A stretch of 64,000 nt of DNA. Origin: Prochlorococcus sp. AG-347-K22 (GTDB lineage: Bacteria > Cyanobacteriota > Cyanobacteriia > PCC-6307 > Cyanobiaceae). The stretch covers positions 93,211 through 157,210 of the forward strand of contig QCCJ01000001.1 in assembly GCA_003281285.1 (NCBI GenBank), read 5' to 3'. Shown here one piece after another: positions 40,209 to 52,773 of this stretch. Within the stretch, counting starts at the first letter, position 1, and every line of letters begins with the position of its first letter. Below the pieces are notes generated by a model. It saw only the letters and a program-made list of their open reading frames with translations, made no database searches and was not told the DNA's origin. Made by a program: the position numbers and the translations under genes.

Positions 40209-40862
40209 TTAGTTAATTGGAGAAATAGGGTAAAGAGGTAAAACTTTTCTCCAGGAATCTACATTTGAATTTAATAAATTTTTATTTGCTAAGTCTAATA
40301 GTTCTTTTAAATCTTCTTTATCATCATAATTAGCCTCAAAAGTAAGTTCTGTACTATCAAGTTCTTTGACAACTTTTGGTGAAACTGTTTCTCGAATGAC
40401 TAGATCCATGGAGTTTTTTTCTTTATGAAAAATTTCATATTTACCTGCAATAAAACCCTTTCGTTTTAATTTTTTGTAAATCCAGAATGATTTTTTGTTT
40501 GTAAAGATATTATTTTTTGATGCAATTCTTTTTGCCATTATTTCAAATGAACTAAAACTGTTTAGAGGACAATTGATTTGTTGTGAGATAGTTCTTGCTA
40601 AAACTACAATAAGTCGTGAAGCATTAAAATTTGCTGGTCCTATGCTGACAGATAACTTATTTATTTTTTGTAAATTTTTTTTGGAAATGAATTTGTTAAG
40701 ATCATTAATTAAGTTGTTGCAAAGGTCATTATCAAATTTTTTAATAAATAATTTATCAGATTCAAGGGTATTGTTTTTTCTATACCCAAAGCAAAAAGAA
40801 TTGTCTGTGCTATGAATCACTAATGTAGGGTAATTTTCTTTTTGTTCGAGTTTATTTGTCAT
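40209..40862 (-). CDS. tsaB: tRNA threonylcarbamoyladenosine biosynthesis protein TsaB-like
   Basis: 217 aa; LVIHSTDNSFCFGYR and KLSVSIGPANFNASRLIVVLARTIS, divergent. Confidence 0.7.
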   Translation of the reverse strand: MTNKLEQKENYPTLVIHSTDNSFCFGYRKNNTLESDKLFIKKFDNDLCNNLINDLNKFISKKNLQKINKLSVSIGPANFNASRLIVVLARTISQQINCPLNSFSSFEIMAKRIASKNNIFTNKKSFWIYKKLKRKGFIAGKYEIFHKEKNSMDLVIRETVSPKVVKELDSTELTFEANYDDKEDLKELLDLANKNLLNSNVDSWRKVLPLYPISPIN

Positions 40863-40871
40863 CTATTACCT

Positions 40872-41123
40872 TTACACAGGTAATTCCATGCCTGGATTAC
40901 ACTTAGACCATTTACCAAATTCATTTTCAAAACTTTCACAAGATTGAACATCCCAATCAGTTTTATAATCACCATTATTATCTTTAACTATATTGACATG
41001 AATGAATGGTTTTTTTGCTTTAAAATCAGGCATATCACAAATATGATCAACATCATGATTATTCTCAACATCATGATATGTGATACATCTATCAACCCAT
41101 TTACAGTTGATGCAAATGCACAT
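40872..41123 (-). CDS. ycf34: Ycf34 family protein
   Basis: Likely ATG at 41121-41123: MCICINCKWVDRCITYHDVE...HICDMPDFKAKKPFIHVNI, Cys-rich; the track's longer start is doubtful. Confidence 0.85.
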   Translation of the reverse strand: MCICINCKWVDRCITYHDVENNHDVDHICDMPDFKAKKPFIHVNIVKDNNGDYKTDWDVQSCESFENEFGKWSKCNPGMELPV

Positions 41124-41137
41124 AATTAATAAATAAA

Positions 41138-42355
41138 ATGAAAAGGAGCATTCACACAGATCATACACTAATAATTGATGAATTAGAAACAAGTATAAAA
41201 TTTCATAATTTGGATTTAATATTAGGTTTTTTACCTAAAGGATCATATTTGGTTGGTGGTTACATAAGAGATATTATCTTGGGAAGAAAAACTGAAAAGG
41301 TAGATTTTGATATTGTGGTACCTTTAAATGCAATTGAAATTGGGAAAAAGATTGCAGATAATATTGGATCAAAATTTATTATTTTAGATGAAAAAAGAGA
41401 AGTAGTAAGAATTATTCTTAATCACATTTATATTGATATTGCCAATCAGGTTTCAACTACGATAGAAGAAGATTTGTTTTCTAGAGACTTTTCAATTAAT
41501 TCAATTGCTTTTTTATTTGATAAGAAGTGTTTAGTTGATCCATTAAATGGTCTTAAAGATATAGAGATTTCTTTACTTAGAACTAATTGTGAAAAGAATT
41601 TACTGAATGATCCTTTACGAATATTAAGATGTTTTCGATTTGTTTCAGAATTAAATTTTAAAGTTGATCTTAATTTAATTACTTTCATTAAAAAAAATAA
41701 AGGGAAATTATATCTTGTTGCTAAAGAGAGAATTAATTATGAAATACAGAAAATAGTACATGGAGCAAATGCTATTGATGCAGTATTGTTGATAAAAAAA
41801 TTAAATATATTTGGTACTGATAATTTATCTGAAGATTCTTTTTTTTTGGATTTAGAGAAAATTAATTATGCAGAACTTAATCAGGAAGAAAAAGAAAAAT
41901 TTTTACCATCATTTTTTATTGCTCAAATTTTAGATGTTATATCTCTAGAAAAACTTAAATTTAGTAAAGCTGAAATCACAAAAACTAAGTTATTGAGAAA
42001 ATGGCACTTTTTATTGAAGACAAAAAATATCGCTCGATTAACTGAATCAGATAGATTTGCGTTACATAAAGAATTAGAGATGTTTCTTCCAGCTTTTATT
42101 TTCTATTTACCTGAAAACTTAAGATTAGATTGGCTTCATAGATGGCGTGACAATGACGATAAATTATTTCATCCTTCAAACTTACTTAATGGTGACGAAA
42201 TCAAAAAAAATTTGAAGATAAAGGATGGACCTATCTTAGGAGAGGTTTTACATTATCTTTCTAAGGAACTTGCATATAACAGATTAAATAATTTTGATGA
42301 AGCTATTTATAAAGCAAAGCGATGGATTGAACAAAATGCGCCAAAATGTGATTAA
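41138..42355 (+). CDS. CCA tRNA nucleotidyltransferase/poly(A) polymerase family
   Basis: 405 aa; YLVGGYIRDIILGRKTEKVDFDIVV, RDFSINSIAF and DPLRILRCFRF. Confidence 0.88.
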   Translation: MKRSIHTDHTLIIDELETSIKFHNLDLILGFLPKGSYLVGGYIRDIILGRKTEKVDFDIVVPLNAIEIGKKIADNIGSKFIILDEKREVVRIILNHIYIDIANQVSTTIEEDLFSRDFSINSIAFLFDKKCLVDPLNGLKDIEISLLRTNCEKNLLNDPLRILRCFRFVSELNFKVDLNLITFIKKNKGKLYLVAKERINYEIQKIVHGANAIDAVLLIKKLNIFGTDNLSEDSFFLDLEKINYAELNQEEKEKFLPSFFIAQILDVISLEKLKFSKAEITKTKLLRKWHFLLKTKNIARLTESDRFALHKELEMFLPAFIFYLPENLRLDWLHRWRDNDDKLFHPSNLLNGDEIKKNLKIKDGPILGEVLHYLSKELAYNRLNNFDEAIYKAKRWIEQNAPKCD

Positions 42356-42415
42356 ATACACATAGTTTAGTTTTGTTTAGAAGTTCAGACTTCAAAATCA
42401 TCTTTAGAAAAATTT

Positions 42416-42835
42416 ATGAGCATTCGCATTTACATTGGCAACTTACCACAAGGATTTAATCCAAAAGAATTTGATACTCTTTTAAAGTCCGTTTCTGATT
42501 CGATTAGATTTAAAGCAGTTTTAGATAAGGATACTAAGGAATGTAGAGGGTTTGGTTTTGCGACAACTAATAATGAAGATAATGCTAATTTATTAATTCA
42601 AAAGTTAAACGGTTTTGAATTTAATGGTTCTAAATTAAGAGTAGAGCTATCAGAAAAGAAGGATTCTGCTTCAAGCAAAAGAAATAGTGGAAAATTAAAC
42701 AAAAATAAGAAGAGGAAAGACTTTAAAAAAATTGTTCATAGTGATGCTCCTAACTTGGAAGCTCCTGACCCAAGATGGGCTGGAGAATTATCTAAATTAA
42801 AAGATTTGTTGGCTAATCAGAAGACACCTGCTTAA
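42416..42835 (+). CDS. RRM-type RNA-binding protein
   Basis: 139 aa; RIYIGNLPQGF (RNP2) and CRGFGFATT (RNP1), basic C-terminus. Confidence 0.88.
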   Translation: MSIRIYIGNLPQGFNPKEFDTLLKSVSDSIRFKAVLDKDTKECRGFGFATTNNEDNANLLIQKLNGFEFNGSKLRVELSEKKDSASSKRNSGKLNKNKKRKDFKKIVHSDAPNLEAPDPRWAGELSKLKDLLANQKTPA

Positions 42836-43744
42836 TTATTTAATTCGGGAAATCAAAAAAGATATTGGGATCTCAAGAGCTTTGACTGAATTTTTTACAA
42901 AAGCTCTATTATTAAATACATCATAGTCTAGTCTTTCAATGGAATCTAATATGCCTCTATAAAGACGCAAAGACGTCCATACTGGCCATCTTGCGTCTGA
43001 AGATAGCCATTTGATACCATCTTCAGACTTTTGGAACCATTCGCGAGCCCTAGTTAATTGAAAGTTCATCAGTGATTTCCACTGTTTATTTATTGTTCCT
43101 TGTAAAAGTTCTTCCTCAGAATAATTAAATTTTTCAATATCCGCTTGTGGGATATAAATTCTTCCTCTCTGTCTATCTTCTCCTACATCCCTCAAGATAT
43201 TTGTTAATTGATTTGCAATTCCAAGAGCTATAGCTGCTTCGGAGGGGTCAGGCATAGCACTCCATGGGGCTGATGTGTAAGCGCTATCAATCCCCATCAC
43301 ATTTTGAGTCATTAAACCAACAGTCCCTGCAACTCTATAACAATAGAGTTTTAATTCATTAAAATCTTTGTATCTAAATTTATTCAGATCCATTCTCTGG
43401 CCATCTATCATGTCTAGGTAAGGTTGAATACTTTGTGGATATTTCTCGATCGTATCTAATAGAACTGAGTCTAATTCAGATTTAATGTTCCCTTTAAATA
43501 TATTTTTAGTATTTTCTTCCCATTCATCTAGATTATCTGAAAGCTCATCTTGCGATTTAGTTGAGGCTTCTACGCTATCCATAATTTCATCTGTTCTTCT
43601 ACACCATACATAGATAGCCCAAATAGCTTTTCTCTTTTTTTGAGGTAATAGAAGAGTTCCCAAGTAAAAGGTTTTAGCCCATTGTTGAGTTTCTTTTCGG
43701 CATATCTCGTATGCTTGGTCTAGTTGAGAAATTGAATTTTTCAA
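42836..43744 (-). CDS. crtB: Phytoene synthase
   Basis: 302 aa; AKTFYLGTLLLP, YVWCRRTDEIMD and GIANQLTNILRDVGEDRQRGRIYIP. Confidence 0.93.
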   Translation of the reverse strand: MKNSISQLDQAYEICRKETQQWAKTFYLGTLLLPQKKRKAIWAIYVWCRRTDEIMDSVEASTKSQDELSDNLDEWEENTKNIFKGNIKSELDSVLLDTIEKYPQSIQPYLDMIDGQRMDLNKFRYKDFNELKLYCYRVAGTVGLMTQNVMGIDSAYTSAPWSAMPDPSEAAIALGIANQLTNILRDVGEDRQRGRIYIPQADIEKFNYSEEELLQGTINKQWKSLMNFQLTRAREWFQKSEDGIKWLSSDARWPVWTSLRLYRGILDSIERLDYDVFNNRAFVKNSVKALEIPISFLISRIK

Positions 43745-43777
43745 AAAGTTTTAGCTAAAATTAAGGGTTTGCAGACG

Positions 43778-45220
<1,443 letters not shown>

Positions 45221-45268
45221 TTAAAGTTAGAACATAATAGTTTTTTTCGTTGGTTATTTCGTAAAATT

Positions 45269-45616
45269 ATGGAAAAAATGCTTTTAAAATCCACTACTAG
45301 ACATGTAAGGATTTTTACTGCCGAAGTGGTAGACAAAGAGTTAAAGTTTCATCCCAATAAACTAACTCTTGATTTAGATCCCGATAACGAATTTATTTGG
45401 AACGAAGATTCTCTAAGCAAAATAAATAAAAAATTCAATGAATTAATAAAAGAGAGGATAGGAAAGGATTTAGATGATTATGAACTTCGAAAAATTGGAT
45501 CAGAAATTGAAGGTTTAATTAAATTTTTGCTTCAAAATGGTCAGCTAAGTTACAACCCTAATTGTAGAGTAATGAATTATTCAATGGGTTTACCAAAGAC
45601 AAATGAAGTACTGTGA
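45269..45616 (+). CDS. ndhM: NAD(P)H-quinone oxidoreductase subunit M
   Basis: 115 aa; [13 protein letters not shown]...[18 protein letters not shown]. Confidence 0.88.
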   Translation: MEKMLLKSTTRHVRIFTAEVVDKELKFHPNKLTLDLDPDNEFIWNEDSLSKINKKFNELIKERIGKDLDDYELRKIGSEIEGLIKFLLQNGQLSYNPNCRVMNYSMGLPKTNEVL

Positions 45617-46239
45617 ATAGAAGATCATCCTCAAGTGGAAGGCCAAGGAGAGGCTCAAATAGAAGTTATTATCCTCCAAATCCAAGGGATATGGATTCAT
45701 ATGGCCAAAGAAACAATAGTTTGCCTGCTTCTTCTGAACAGAAGATCAACTTTAGTACAGGAACCATTGCAGTACTTGCTGGAGTACTAATTTTAGGTGT
45801 TGGTATTGGGAGCGCTATCACAAGTACAACAGATGGCGGTCAGGGAAATATAGCAAGTCAACAACAATTAGATATGGCTGTTCCAGACCCTGAATTTTGC
45901 AGACAATGGGGAGCTAGTGCTTTTGTAATTGATGTTGAAATGTATACGACTCTAAATCCATCTACGAGTTTTGTAACCCAACCAGCTCTTCAGCCAGGTT
46001 GTGTGATTAGAAGAGAGAATTGGACAGTTTTACAAAAACAGGGTGCAATTAGTAATGAAGATGTAAGAGAATGTAAGCAAAGGATGAATACATTTGCTTA
46101 CATTGGTTCTATAAGAGATAAACCAATAGTTAAATGCGTTTATCAGACTGATGTAAATGAAAATAAATTTATAATCAAAGGCGATGGACAAGCCGAAGAT
46201 GGCGGTGTAGGTATTAACAAAGAAGCAATTCAGTTTTGA
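45613..46239 (+). CDS. DUF3172-like protein
   Basis: 208 aa; Ser/Arg-rich N-terminus, [48 protein letters not shown]. Confidence 0.75.
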   Translation: MNRRSSSSGRPRRGSNRSYYPPNPRDMDSYGQRNNSLPASSEQKINFSTGTIAVLAGVLILGVGIGSAITSTTDGGQGNIASQQQLDMAVPDPEFCRQWGASAFVIDVEMYTTLNPSTSFVTQPALQPGCVIRRENWTVLQKQGAISNEDVRECKQRMNTFAYIGSIRDKPIVKCVYQTDVNENKFIIKGDGQAEDGGVGINKEAIQF

Positions 46240-46245
46240 TCAAAA

Positions 46246-47190
46246 TTATATATATCTCAAAGGGCTTTCTAAACTAGCAAATTGTGGAAGAATGTTTTTC
46301 TTAAATACTTCTGATGCTCTTGACGTATATCTTGACGGATTAGTAATTAATTTAAGTTCTCTTTTAACCTCTAAATCAGCAACGAATGCTTTGTGGATTG
46401 TTCCAGCAGATAATTCTCTTTCAATAGAAACAACCGGCAAAAAAGAAGCTCCTAAACCTGATTGAACTGCATTCTTGATTGCTTCAAGAGAATTAAGTTC
46501 CATCTCAATTTTTAATCTTTGAATATCAAGCCCAGAACCTTGGAGAAGTTTGTCAACAACTTTTCTTGTTGTAGATTGTGAGTCTAATGTTACAAAATTT
46601 AACTTGTATAAGTCTTCTTTTAGAAGCTCTTTTTTGGTCGAAAGTGGATGTTTAGAGGGTAAAACTAATGCCAATTCATCAGTGGCATATGGAATTACTT
46701 GTAGCAGATTTTCCAAATCTCCTGGTAATTGTCCGCCAATAATGGCTAAGTCAATTTGTCCATTGGCGACACTCCAACCAGTTCTTCTAGTACTATGTAC
46801 TTGAAGTTGAACAGATACATCAGGGTATTTTTGTCTGAATAGTCCTATCATTCTCGGCATTAAATAGGTACCTGTTGTTTGGCTTGCTCCGATGACAAGA
46901 GTTCCACCTTTTAAGCTATTTAAATCTTCAATAGCTTTGCAAGCTTCGTCGCATTGATTCAAAATTCGTTCACAATATTCAAGTAATAGTCTCCCTGCTT
47001 CAGTCAATAGAGCCTTCCTACCACCTCGGTCGAAAATTGTGATTTCAAGTTGTTTTTCTAAATTTTGTATTTGTAAACTCACGGCAGGTTGAGTTACATA
47101 TAAGAGATCTGCAGCTTTTTTAAAACTTCCTTGAGCTGCGATAGCTTTTAGTATTCTTAATTGGTCGAGTGTAAATGGTAATTCTGGCAT
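46246..47190 (-). CDS. LysR-type transcriptional regulator (RbcR/NdhR-like)
   Basis: 314 aa; [41 protein letters not shown], next to ndhF/ndhD. Confidence 0.88.
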   Translation of the reverse strand: MPELPFTLDQLRILKAIAAQGSFKKAADLLYVTQPAVSLQIQNLEKQLEITIFDRGGRKALLTEAGRLLLEYCERILNQCDEACKAIEDLNSLKGGTLVIGASQTTGTYLMPRMIGLFRQKYPDVSVQLQVHSTRRTGWSVANGQIDLAIIGGQLPGDLENLLQVIPYATDELALVLPSKHPLSTKKELLKEDLYKLNFVTLDSQSTTRKVVDKLLQGSGLDIQRLKIEMELNSLEAIKNAVQSGLGASFLPVVSIERELSAGTIHKAFVADLEVKRELKLITNPSRYTSRASEVFKKNILPQFASLESPLRYI

Positions 47191-47273
47191 CTATTATGCC
47201 TACAATTTCTTATAATTCTAATGGTTCGGAGCATTCTTGTTAAGAACAAATATTATTTGAACAATTTAAATAT

Positions 47274-48002
47274 ATGGAGACTCATAAAACTTCTCTAATA
47301 ATTTTACTTTTGATTTTGATTTTTGCGGTAATTCATAGTGGGGGAGCTGCTTTAAGAATTAAAGCAGAATCTATTATGGGTCCGAGATTATGGCGGTTAT
47401 GTTTTGTTTTTTTAAGTTTGCCATCTGCAATTATCTTGATTAGTTATTTTTTGGCTCATAGATATGACGGAATCAGATTATGGAATATACAGGGTAATAA
47501 TTTTGTTTTAATGGTCGTTTGGTTCTTAACTGCAATAAGTTTTTTATTTTTATATCCCGCTACTTACAATTTGCTAGAAATACCTTCGGTTTTAAAACCT
47601 AAAGTAAGAATCTATGGTACTGGGATAATGCGAATCACAAGACATCCACAAGCATTTGGGCAGATAATTTGGTGTTTTGCTCACACTTTATGGATTGGTA
47701 CATCATTCACATTAATAACTTCTATTGGCTTAATTTTGCATCATCTTTTTGCAATTTGGCATGGCGATAAAAGATTAGCAAATAGATTTGGGGAAGAATT
47801 TGAAAATTTTAAAAAAAATACTTCCATAATCCCCTTCATGGCAATACTTGAGGGGAGGCAAGAATTTAAGATCAAGGAATTTTTTAGGTTATCTCAATTT
47901 GGTATATTAATTGCAATAGGCGTACTTTGGTGGTCTCATCAATATATAAATATTGCTGTTAAAACATTTAATTCATCATTTTTGTCTGAATTTTTCAATT
48001 GA
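47274..48002 (+). CDS. NnrU family membrane protein
   Basis: 242 aa; VIHSGGAALR, GIMRITRHPQAFGQIIWCFAHTLWIG. Confidence 0.82.
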   Translation: METHKTSLIILLLILIFAVIHSGGAALRIKAESIMGPRLWRLCFVFLSLPSAIILISYFLAHRYDGIRLWNIQGNNFVLMVVWFLTAISFLFLYPATYNLLEIPSVLKPKVRIYGTGIMRITRHPQAFGQIIWCFAHTLWIGTSFTLITSIGLILHHLFAIWHGDKRLANRFGEEFENFKKNTSIIPFMAILEGRQEFKIKEFFRLSQFGILIAIGVLWWSHQYINIAVKTFNSSFLSEFFN

Positions 48003-48034
48003 CAGTTTAAAATTAAAATAAAGTTCTCTAAAAC

Positions 48035-50056
48035 ATGCCACAAGCTTCAGAAATTGCCTGGTTAATTCCTGTTTTCCCACTTATTGGAGCAGTGCTTTCT
48101 GGATTAGGACTAATAAGCATAAACAAGAAAATTAATAATTCAAGAAAAATTGTTTCTGTAGGTCTGATTTCTTTCGTTGGGATTTCTGCGGTTATTAGTT
48201 ATAAAGCTCTAATTGAGCAAGTTAATGGTTATCAATCAGTAGAAAAACTATTTGTATGGGCTAATGCTGGGGATTTCACAATTCCAATGGGATTTGTACT
48301 TGATCCTTTGGGGAGTGTAATGCTTGCGTTAGTAACTACAATAACTTTGCTGGTTATGATTTACTCACATGGTTATATGGCGCATGACAAAGGTTATGTC
48401 AGATTTTTTACATATTTAGCACTATTTAGTAGTTCAATGATGGGATTAATAGTTAGTCCGAATTTATTAGAAATTTATGTATTTTGGGAATTAGTTGGGA
48501 TGTGTTCTTACTTATTGGTTGGTTTTTGGTATGACAGGGATGGCGCTGCACACGCTGCACAAAAAGCATTTGTTGTTAATAGAGTAGGAGATTTTGGATT
48601 ATTGCTAGGAATTCTTGGTCTATTTTGGGCAACAAATAGTTTTGATTTTAATGAAATAGCTACTGGAATTTCTCAATCAATATCTGAAAATTCGATACCC
48701 ACTTGGGCTGCTTTACTACTTTGTTTTTTAGTTTTTTTAGGGCCAATGGCAAAATCTGCTCAGTTTCCTCTTCATGTGTGGTTGCCTGATGCAATGGAAG
48801 GCCCGACACCAATTTCTGCACTTATCCATGCTGCAACAATGGTTGCAGCAGGAATATTTCTTGTAGCAAGACTTCAACCTTTGTATTCAATATTCCCCTC
48901 CATTCAGTTCATTATTGCTTTAGTTGGTACCATTACTTGTTTTTTAGGAGCCTCTATTGCTTTAACCCAAATGGATTTAAAAAAAGGTTTAGCATATAGC
49001 ACAGTTTCTCAGCTTGGTTATATGATGCTCGCAATGGGTTGTGGAGCACCAATAGCAGGAATTTTTCATTTAGTGACTCATGCTTGCTTTAAAGCAATGC
49101 TATTTTTGGGATCTGGTTCAGTAATACATGCTATGGAAGAAGTAGTTGGACATCAGCCTGTATTAGCTCAAGATATGAGATTGATGGGCGGTTTAAGAAA
49201 AAAAATGCCATATACATCAACAACATTTTTAATAGGTTGTGTAGCAATTAGTGGAATTCCTCCATTAGCAGGTTTTTGGAGTAAAGATGAGATACTCGGA
49301 AATGCTTTTATATCTTTTCCAGCTTTTTGGTTCGTAGGACTTCTAACAGCTGGAATGACTGCTTTTTATATGTTTAGGCTTTATTTCTTGACATTTGAAG
49401 GAGATTTTAGAGGGGAGAATAAAGAATTGCAAAAAGAGCTTCTATTAGCCTCTAAAACAAACCTAGAAGAAGAAAATGAACAAGAACATGAAGCACATGG
49501 CTCTATTCATGAGTCACCCTGGTCTATGACATTTCCTTTGGTATTTCTTGCTGTACCGTCTGTGATTATCGGTTTTATGGGATTTCCATGGGATAGCAAA
49601 ATTGCAAATTTACTAGATCCTGAAGAAGCAGAGACTGCTGCAAAAGCATTCGAATTAAAAGAATTTTTGCCTTTAGCAATTGCGTCAGTACTAATTGCAT
49701 CAGCTGGAATCATTATTGCTTATCAGGCATATTTTGTGAGAAAAATTAATTTATCAGTTTTATTTGCTGAAAAGTTTCCTAGCATCAATAGATTTTTGTC
49801 TAATAAATGGTATCTAGATGATATTAATGAAAAACTTTTTGTTAAAGGTAGTAGAAAACTTGCTAAAGAAGTATTAGAGGTTGATTCTAAGGTTGTTGAT
49901 GGCGTAGTAAATCTTACAGGACTTGTAACTTTAGGTAGTGGCGAAGGTTTAAAATATTTTGAGACTGGCAGGGCTCAATTTTATGCTCTTATTGTTTTTG
50001 GAGGTGTAATTCTACTAGTTGCTATATTTGGTTTTCAATCTCCTCAAGTATCTTAA
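48035..50056 (+). CDS. ndhF: NAD(P)H-quinone oxidoreductase subunit 5
   Basis: 673 aa; WELVGMCSYLLVGFWYDR and LPDAMEGPTPISALIHAATMVAAGIFL. Confidence 0.92.
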   Translation: MPQASEIAWLIPVFPLIGAVLSGLGLISINKKINNSRKIVSVGLISFVGISAVISYKALIEQVNGYQSVEKLFVWANAGDFTIPMGFVLDPLGSVMLALVTTITLLVMIYSHGYMAHDKGYVRFFTYLALFSSSMMGLIVSPNLLEIYVFWELVGMCSYLLVGFWYDRDGAAHAAQKAFVVNRVGDFGLLLGILGLFWATNSFDFNEIATGISQSISENSIPTWAALLLCFLVFLGPMAKSAQFPLHVWLPDAMEGPTPISALIHAATMVAAGIFLVARLQPLYSIFPSIQFIIALVGTITCFLGASIALTQMDLKKGLAYSTVSQLGYMMLAMGCGAPIAGIFHLVTHACFKAMLFLGSGSVIHAMEEVVGHQPVLAQDMRLMGGLRKKMPYTSTTFLIGCVAISGIPPLAGFWSKDEILGNAFISFPAFWFVGLLTAGMTAFYMFRLYFLTFEGDFRGENKELQKELLLASKTNLEEENEQEHEAHGSIHESPWSMTFPLVFLAVPSVIIGFMGFPWDSKIANLLDPEEAETAAKAFELKEFLPLAIASVLIASAGIIIAYQAYFVRKINLSVLFAEKFPSINRFLSNKWYLDDINEKLFVKGSRKLAKEVLEVDSKVVDGVVNLTGLVTLGSGEGLKYFETGRAQFYALIVFGGVILLVAIFGFQSPQVS

Positions 50057-50141
50057 TTACAATTGTGTGTCTTCACTGTCCATTGGGGTGAAAAAATACA
50101 GAAAATTTCTAGACTTTATTTAAGATAAATTTCTTGTTAAA

Positions 50142-51782
50142 TTGAGTACTTATTTTTATACACATTTTGCGACACAAATGTTGGGAACTTTGGGAGCTGG
50201 ATTATCTAACTTTCCTTGGTTATCTGCTTCAATTTTATTCCCAATTGGTAGTGCATTTGTGATACCTTTTTTCCCAGATAAAGGGGATGGCAAAGAGGTG
50301 AGATGGTTTGCATTGTCTATTGCATTAATAACTTTTTTAATAACTGTAGGTTCATATATAAATGGCTTTGATATTAGTAATGAAAATGTTCAACTGAAAG
50401 AAACTATTAGTTGGCTCCCTGATTTAGGGCTTACTTGGTCTGTTGGCGCTGATGGCATGTCTATGCCGTTAATATTATTGACTAGTTTTATAACTGCTCT
50501 AGCCGTTCTTGCTGCATGGCCAGTCAAGTTCAAATCTAAGTTATTTTTCTTTTTGATATTGGTTATGGATGGTGGGCAAATCGCTGTATTTGCCGTACAA
50601 GATATGCTTTTATTTTTTCTAACTTGGGAACTTGAGTTAATTCCCGTTTATTTATTACTGGCTATATGGGGTGGCAAAAATCGACAATATGCAGCAACAA
50701 AGTTCATTATTTATACAGCTGGCAGTTCTATTTTCATTCTTCTGGCAGCGTTAGCAATGGGTTTCTATGGTACAGAAATTCCTAACTTTGAGTTTTCTCA
50801 CCTGGCAGCTCAAGATTTTAGTCAAAAATTCCAAATATTTTGTTATGTAGGGCTGTTAATTGCATTTGGTGTCAAACTACCAATAGTACCTCTTCATACT
50901 TGGCTTCCAGATGCTCATGGAGAGGCTACAGCTCCTGTTCATATGCTTCTAGCAGGAATTTTATTAAAGATGGGAGGATATGCTCTTTTAAGATTTAATG
51001 CACAATTATTACCCGTTGCTCATGCTCAATTTGCCCCATTATTAATAGTTCTTGGGGTAGTCAATATAATTTATGCTGCATTAACTTCTTTTGCTCAAAG
51101 AAATCTTAAAAGAAAAATTGCATACAGTTCGATAAGTCATATGGGTTTTGTTCTTATTGGTATAGGTAGTTTTAGTAGCCTGGGAACAAGCGGAGCTATG
51201 CTGCAAATGGTTAGTCATGGATTAATAGGTGCAAGTTTATTTTTTCTTGTTGGTGCCACCTATGACAGAACAAAGACTCTTAAACTTGATGAAATGAGTG
51301 GTGTAGGACAAAAAATGAGAATTATGTTTGCTCTATGGACTGCTTGCTCTCTGGCTTCCCTGGCTTTGCCGGGTATGAGTGGATTTGTTTCCGAATTGAT
51401 GGTATTTACAGGATTTGTTACTGATGAAGTGTATACACTTCCGTTTAGGGTAGTGATGGCCTCTTTAGCTGCTATCGGTGTAATACTTACTCCTATTTAT
51501 CTACTTTCAATGTTACGAGAAATTTTCTTTGGCAAAGAAAATCCTAAATTAATCGAAGAACGAAAACTTATAGATGCAGAGCCAAGGGAAGTTTATATTA
51601 TTGCTTGTTTACTTTTACCGATTATTGGAATAGGTTTGTACCCAAGATTAGTTACTGAAAGTTACATTGCATCTATCAATAATTTGGTCGATAGAGATTT
51701 AACTGCAGTTAAAGGTGCTGTGAAAACAAATATTTTTTCAGGAACTAAAACAAATGACATCCTAAAAGCTCCAACAATATAA
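50142..51782 (+). CDS. ndhD: NAD(P)H-quinone oxidoreductase subunit 4 (TTG start)
   Basis: 546 aa; [20 protein letters not shown] and [28 protein letters not shown]. Confidence 0.92.
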   Translation: MSTYFYTHFATQMLGTLGAGLSNFPWLSASILFPIGSAFVIPFFPDKGDGKEVRWFALSIALITFLITVGSYINGFDISNENVQLKETISWLPDLGLTWSVGADGMSMPLILLTSFITALAVLAAWPVKFKSKLFFFLILVMDGGQIAVFAVQDMLLFFLTWELELIPVYLLLAIWGGKNRQYAATKFIIYTAGSSIFILLAALAMGFYGTEIPNFEFSHLAAQDFSQKFQIFCYVGLLIAFGVKLPIVPLHTWLPDAHGEATAPVHMLLAGILLKMGGYALLRFNAQLLPVAHAQFAPLLIVLGVVNIIYAALTSFAQRNLKRKIAYSSISHMGFVLIGIGSFSSLGTSGAMLQMVSHGLIGASLFFLVGATYDRTKTLKLDEMSGVGQKMRIMFALWTACSLASLALPGMSGFVSELMVFTGFVTDEVYTLPFRVVMASLAAIGVILTPIYLLSMLREIFFGKENPKLIEERKLIDAEPREVYIIACLLLPIIGIGLYPRLVTESYIASINNLVDRDLTAVKGAVKTNIFSGTKTNDILKAPTI

Positions 51783-51904
51783 TTTTTAAATTAATGCAAT
51801 ATTGTTTGGCATTAAATAAATTAAAAGATATCTTGTGAGTAGATTTTATCTTTCTCAAAATATCTTATTTCAATCCTATTGATAGGCAACAATTAGGCCC
51901 TAGA

Positions 51905-52726
51905 TTGTTGATTAAGTTTCTTCAAGACGCCGCAGGGAAAGGTGAGCTTGATCCATGGGATATTGATGTAATAAGTGTAATTGATAGTTTTTTAGAGCAA
52001 TACTCACATACTTTTAATCAATCTTCAAATAGTCAAATCTCATATCATAAGGATTTAGCTGAGACCAGCGAAGCATTTTTTGCGGCTTCCGTATTAGTTA
52101 ATCTTAAGGCTCAGGTTTTGGAATCTGATGTTTTCAAAGAAAATTCTACCGATTTTGAAGATGAATTTGATTTGGACGATCAAGATTGGATTGATAAAGA
52201 ATTTGATATTCCAAAATATCCTGAAAAATATCTAAGGAGAAGATCAATTGCACAACCAATTCTTAAACGCACAACTACATTGGGTGAACTTGTAAGCCAG
52301 TTAGAGTCCATAGCAGAAGTTATAGAAACCCAAGATCTTCTGCTCATGAAGAGAAAAAGAAATAAAAAATATTCTGATAAGGCTTTAATTTCTCAAGTAA
52401 AGTCATTAGCGCATCGCGAGAAACTTCCAGAAACTACTAAAGCATTAGGGAAATTTATTGAAGGATGGGAAAAAGCATTACAATGGACAGATTTTGAATA
52501 TTTAGTCAAGAAATGGCAAACGGTAGAAAAAAATGATTTAGATAAAGATCGTTTGGGAGTTTTTTGGGCTTTGTTATTTTTATCATCTGAAAACAAAATT
52601 GAAATTAAACAAATTAATTACTTATATGGCCCAATACAAATTAAAAGAATAATACCTGATGGTGGTTTAGCTCAATTACCTATAGAAAATCTTGAGGTAA
52701 GTAATGCCTCTTCCTCGGCTGCTTAG
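51905..52726 (+). CDS. scpA: Segregation and condensation protein A; start codon uncertain
   Basis: 273 aa; LLIKFLQDAAGKGELDPWDIDVISVIDSFLEQ; frame is open back to TGA at 51836-51838. Confidence 0.85.
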   Translation: MLIKFLQDAAGKGELDPWDIDVISVIDSFLEQYSHTFNQSSNSQISYHKDLAETSEAFFAASVLVNLKAQVLESDVFKENSTDFEDEFDLDDQDWIDKEFDIPKYPEKYLRRRSIAQPILKRTTTLGELVSQLESIAEVIETQDLLLMKRKRNKKYSDKALISQVKSLAHREKLPETTKALGKFIEGWEKALQWTDFEYLVKKWQTVEKNDLDKDRLGVFWALLFLSSENKIEIKQINYLYGPIQIKRIIPDGGLAQLPIENLEVSNASSSAA

Positions 52727-52773
52727 AGGCTTCATAGTAATAACGTATAATTTTAAAAAAAGGTTTTGAATTT

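Noticed and set aside
41045-41095. Repeated TCAACATCATGAT words
   Set aside because: Lie within ycf34 and reflect its repeated Asp/Val/His/Asn codons (DVENNHDVDH) rather than a separate element.
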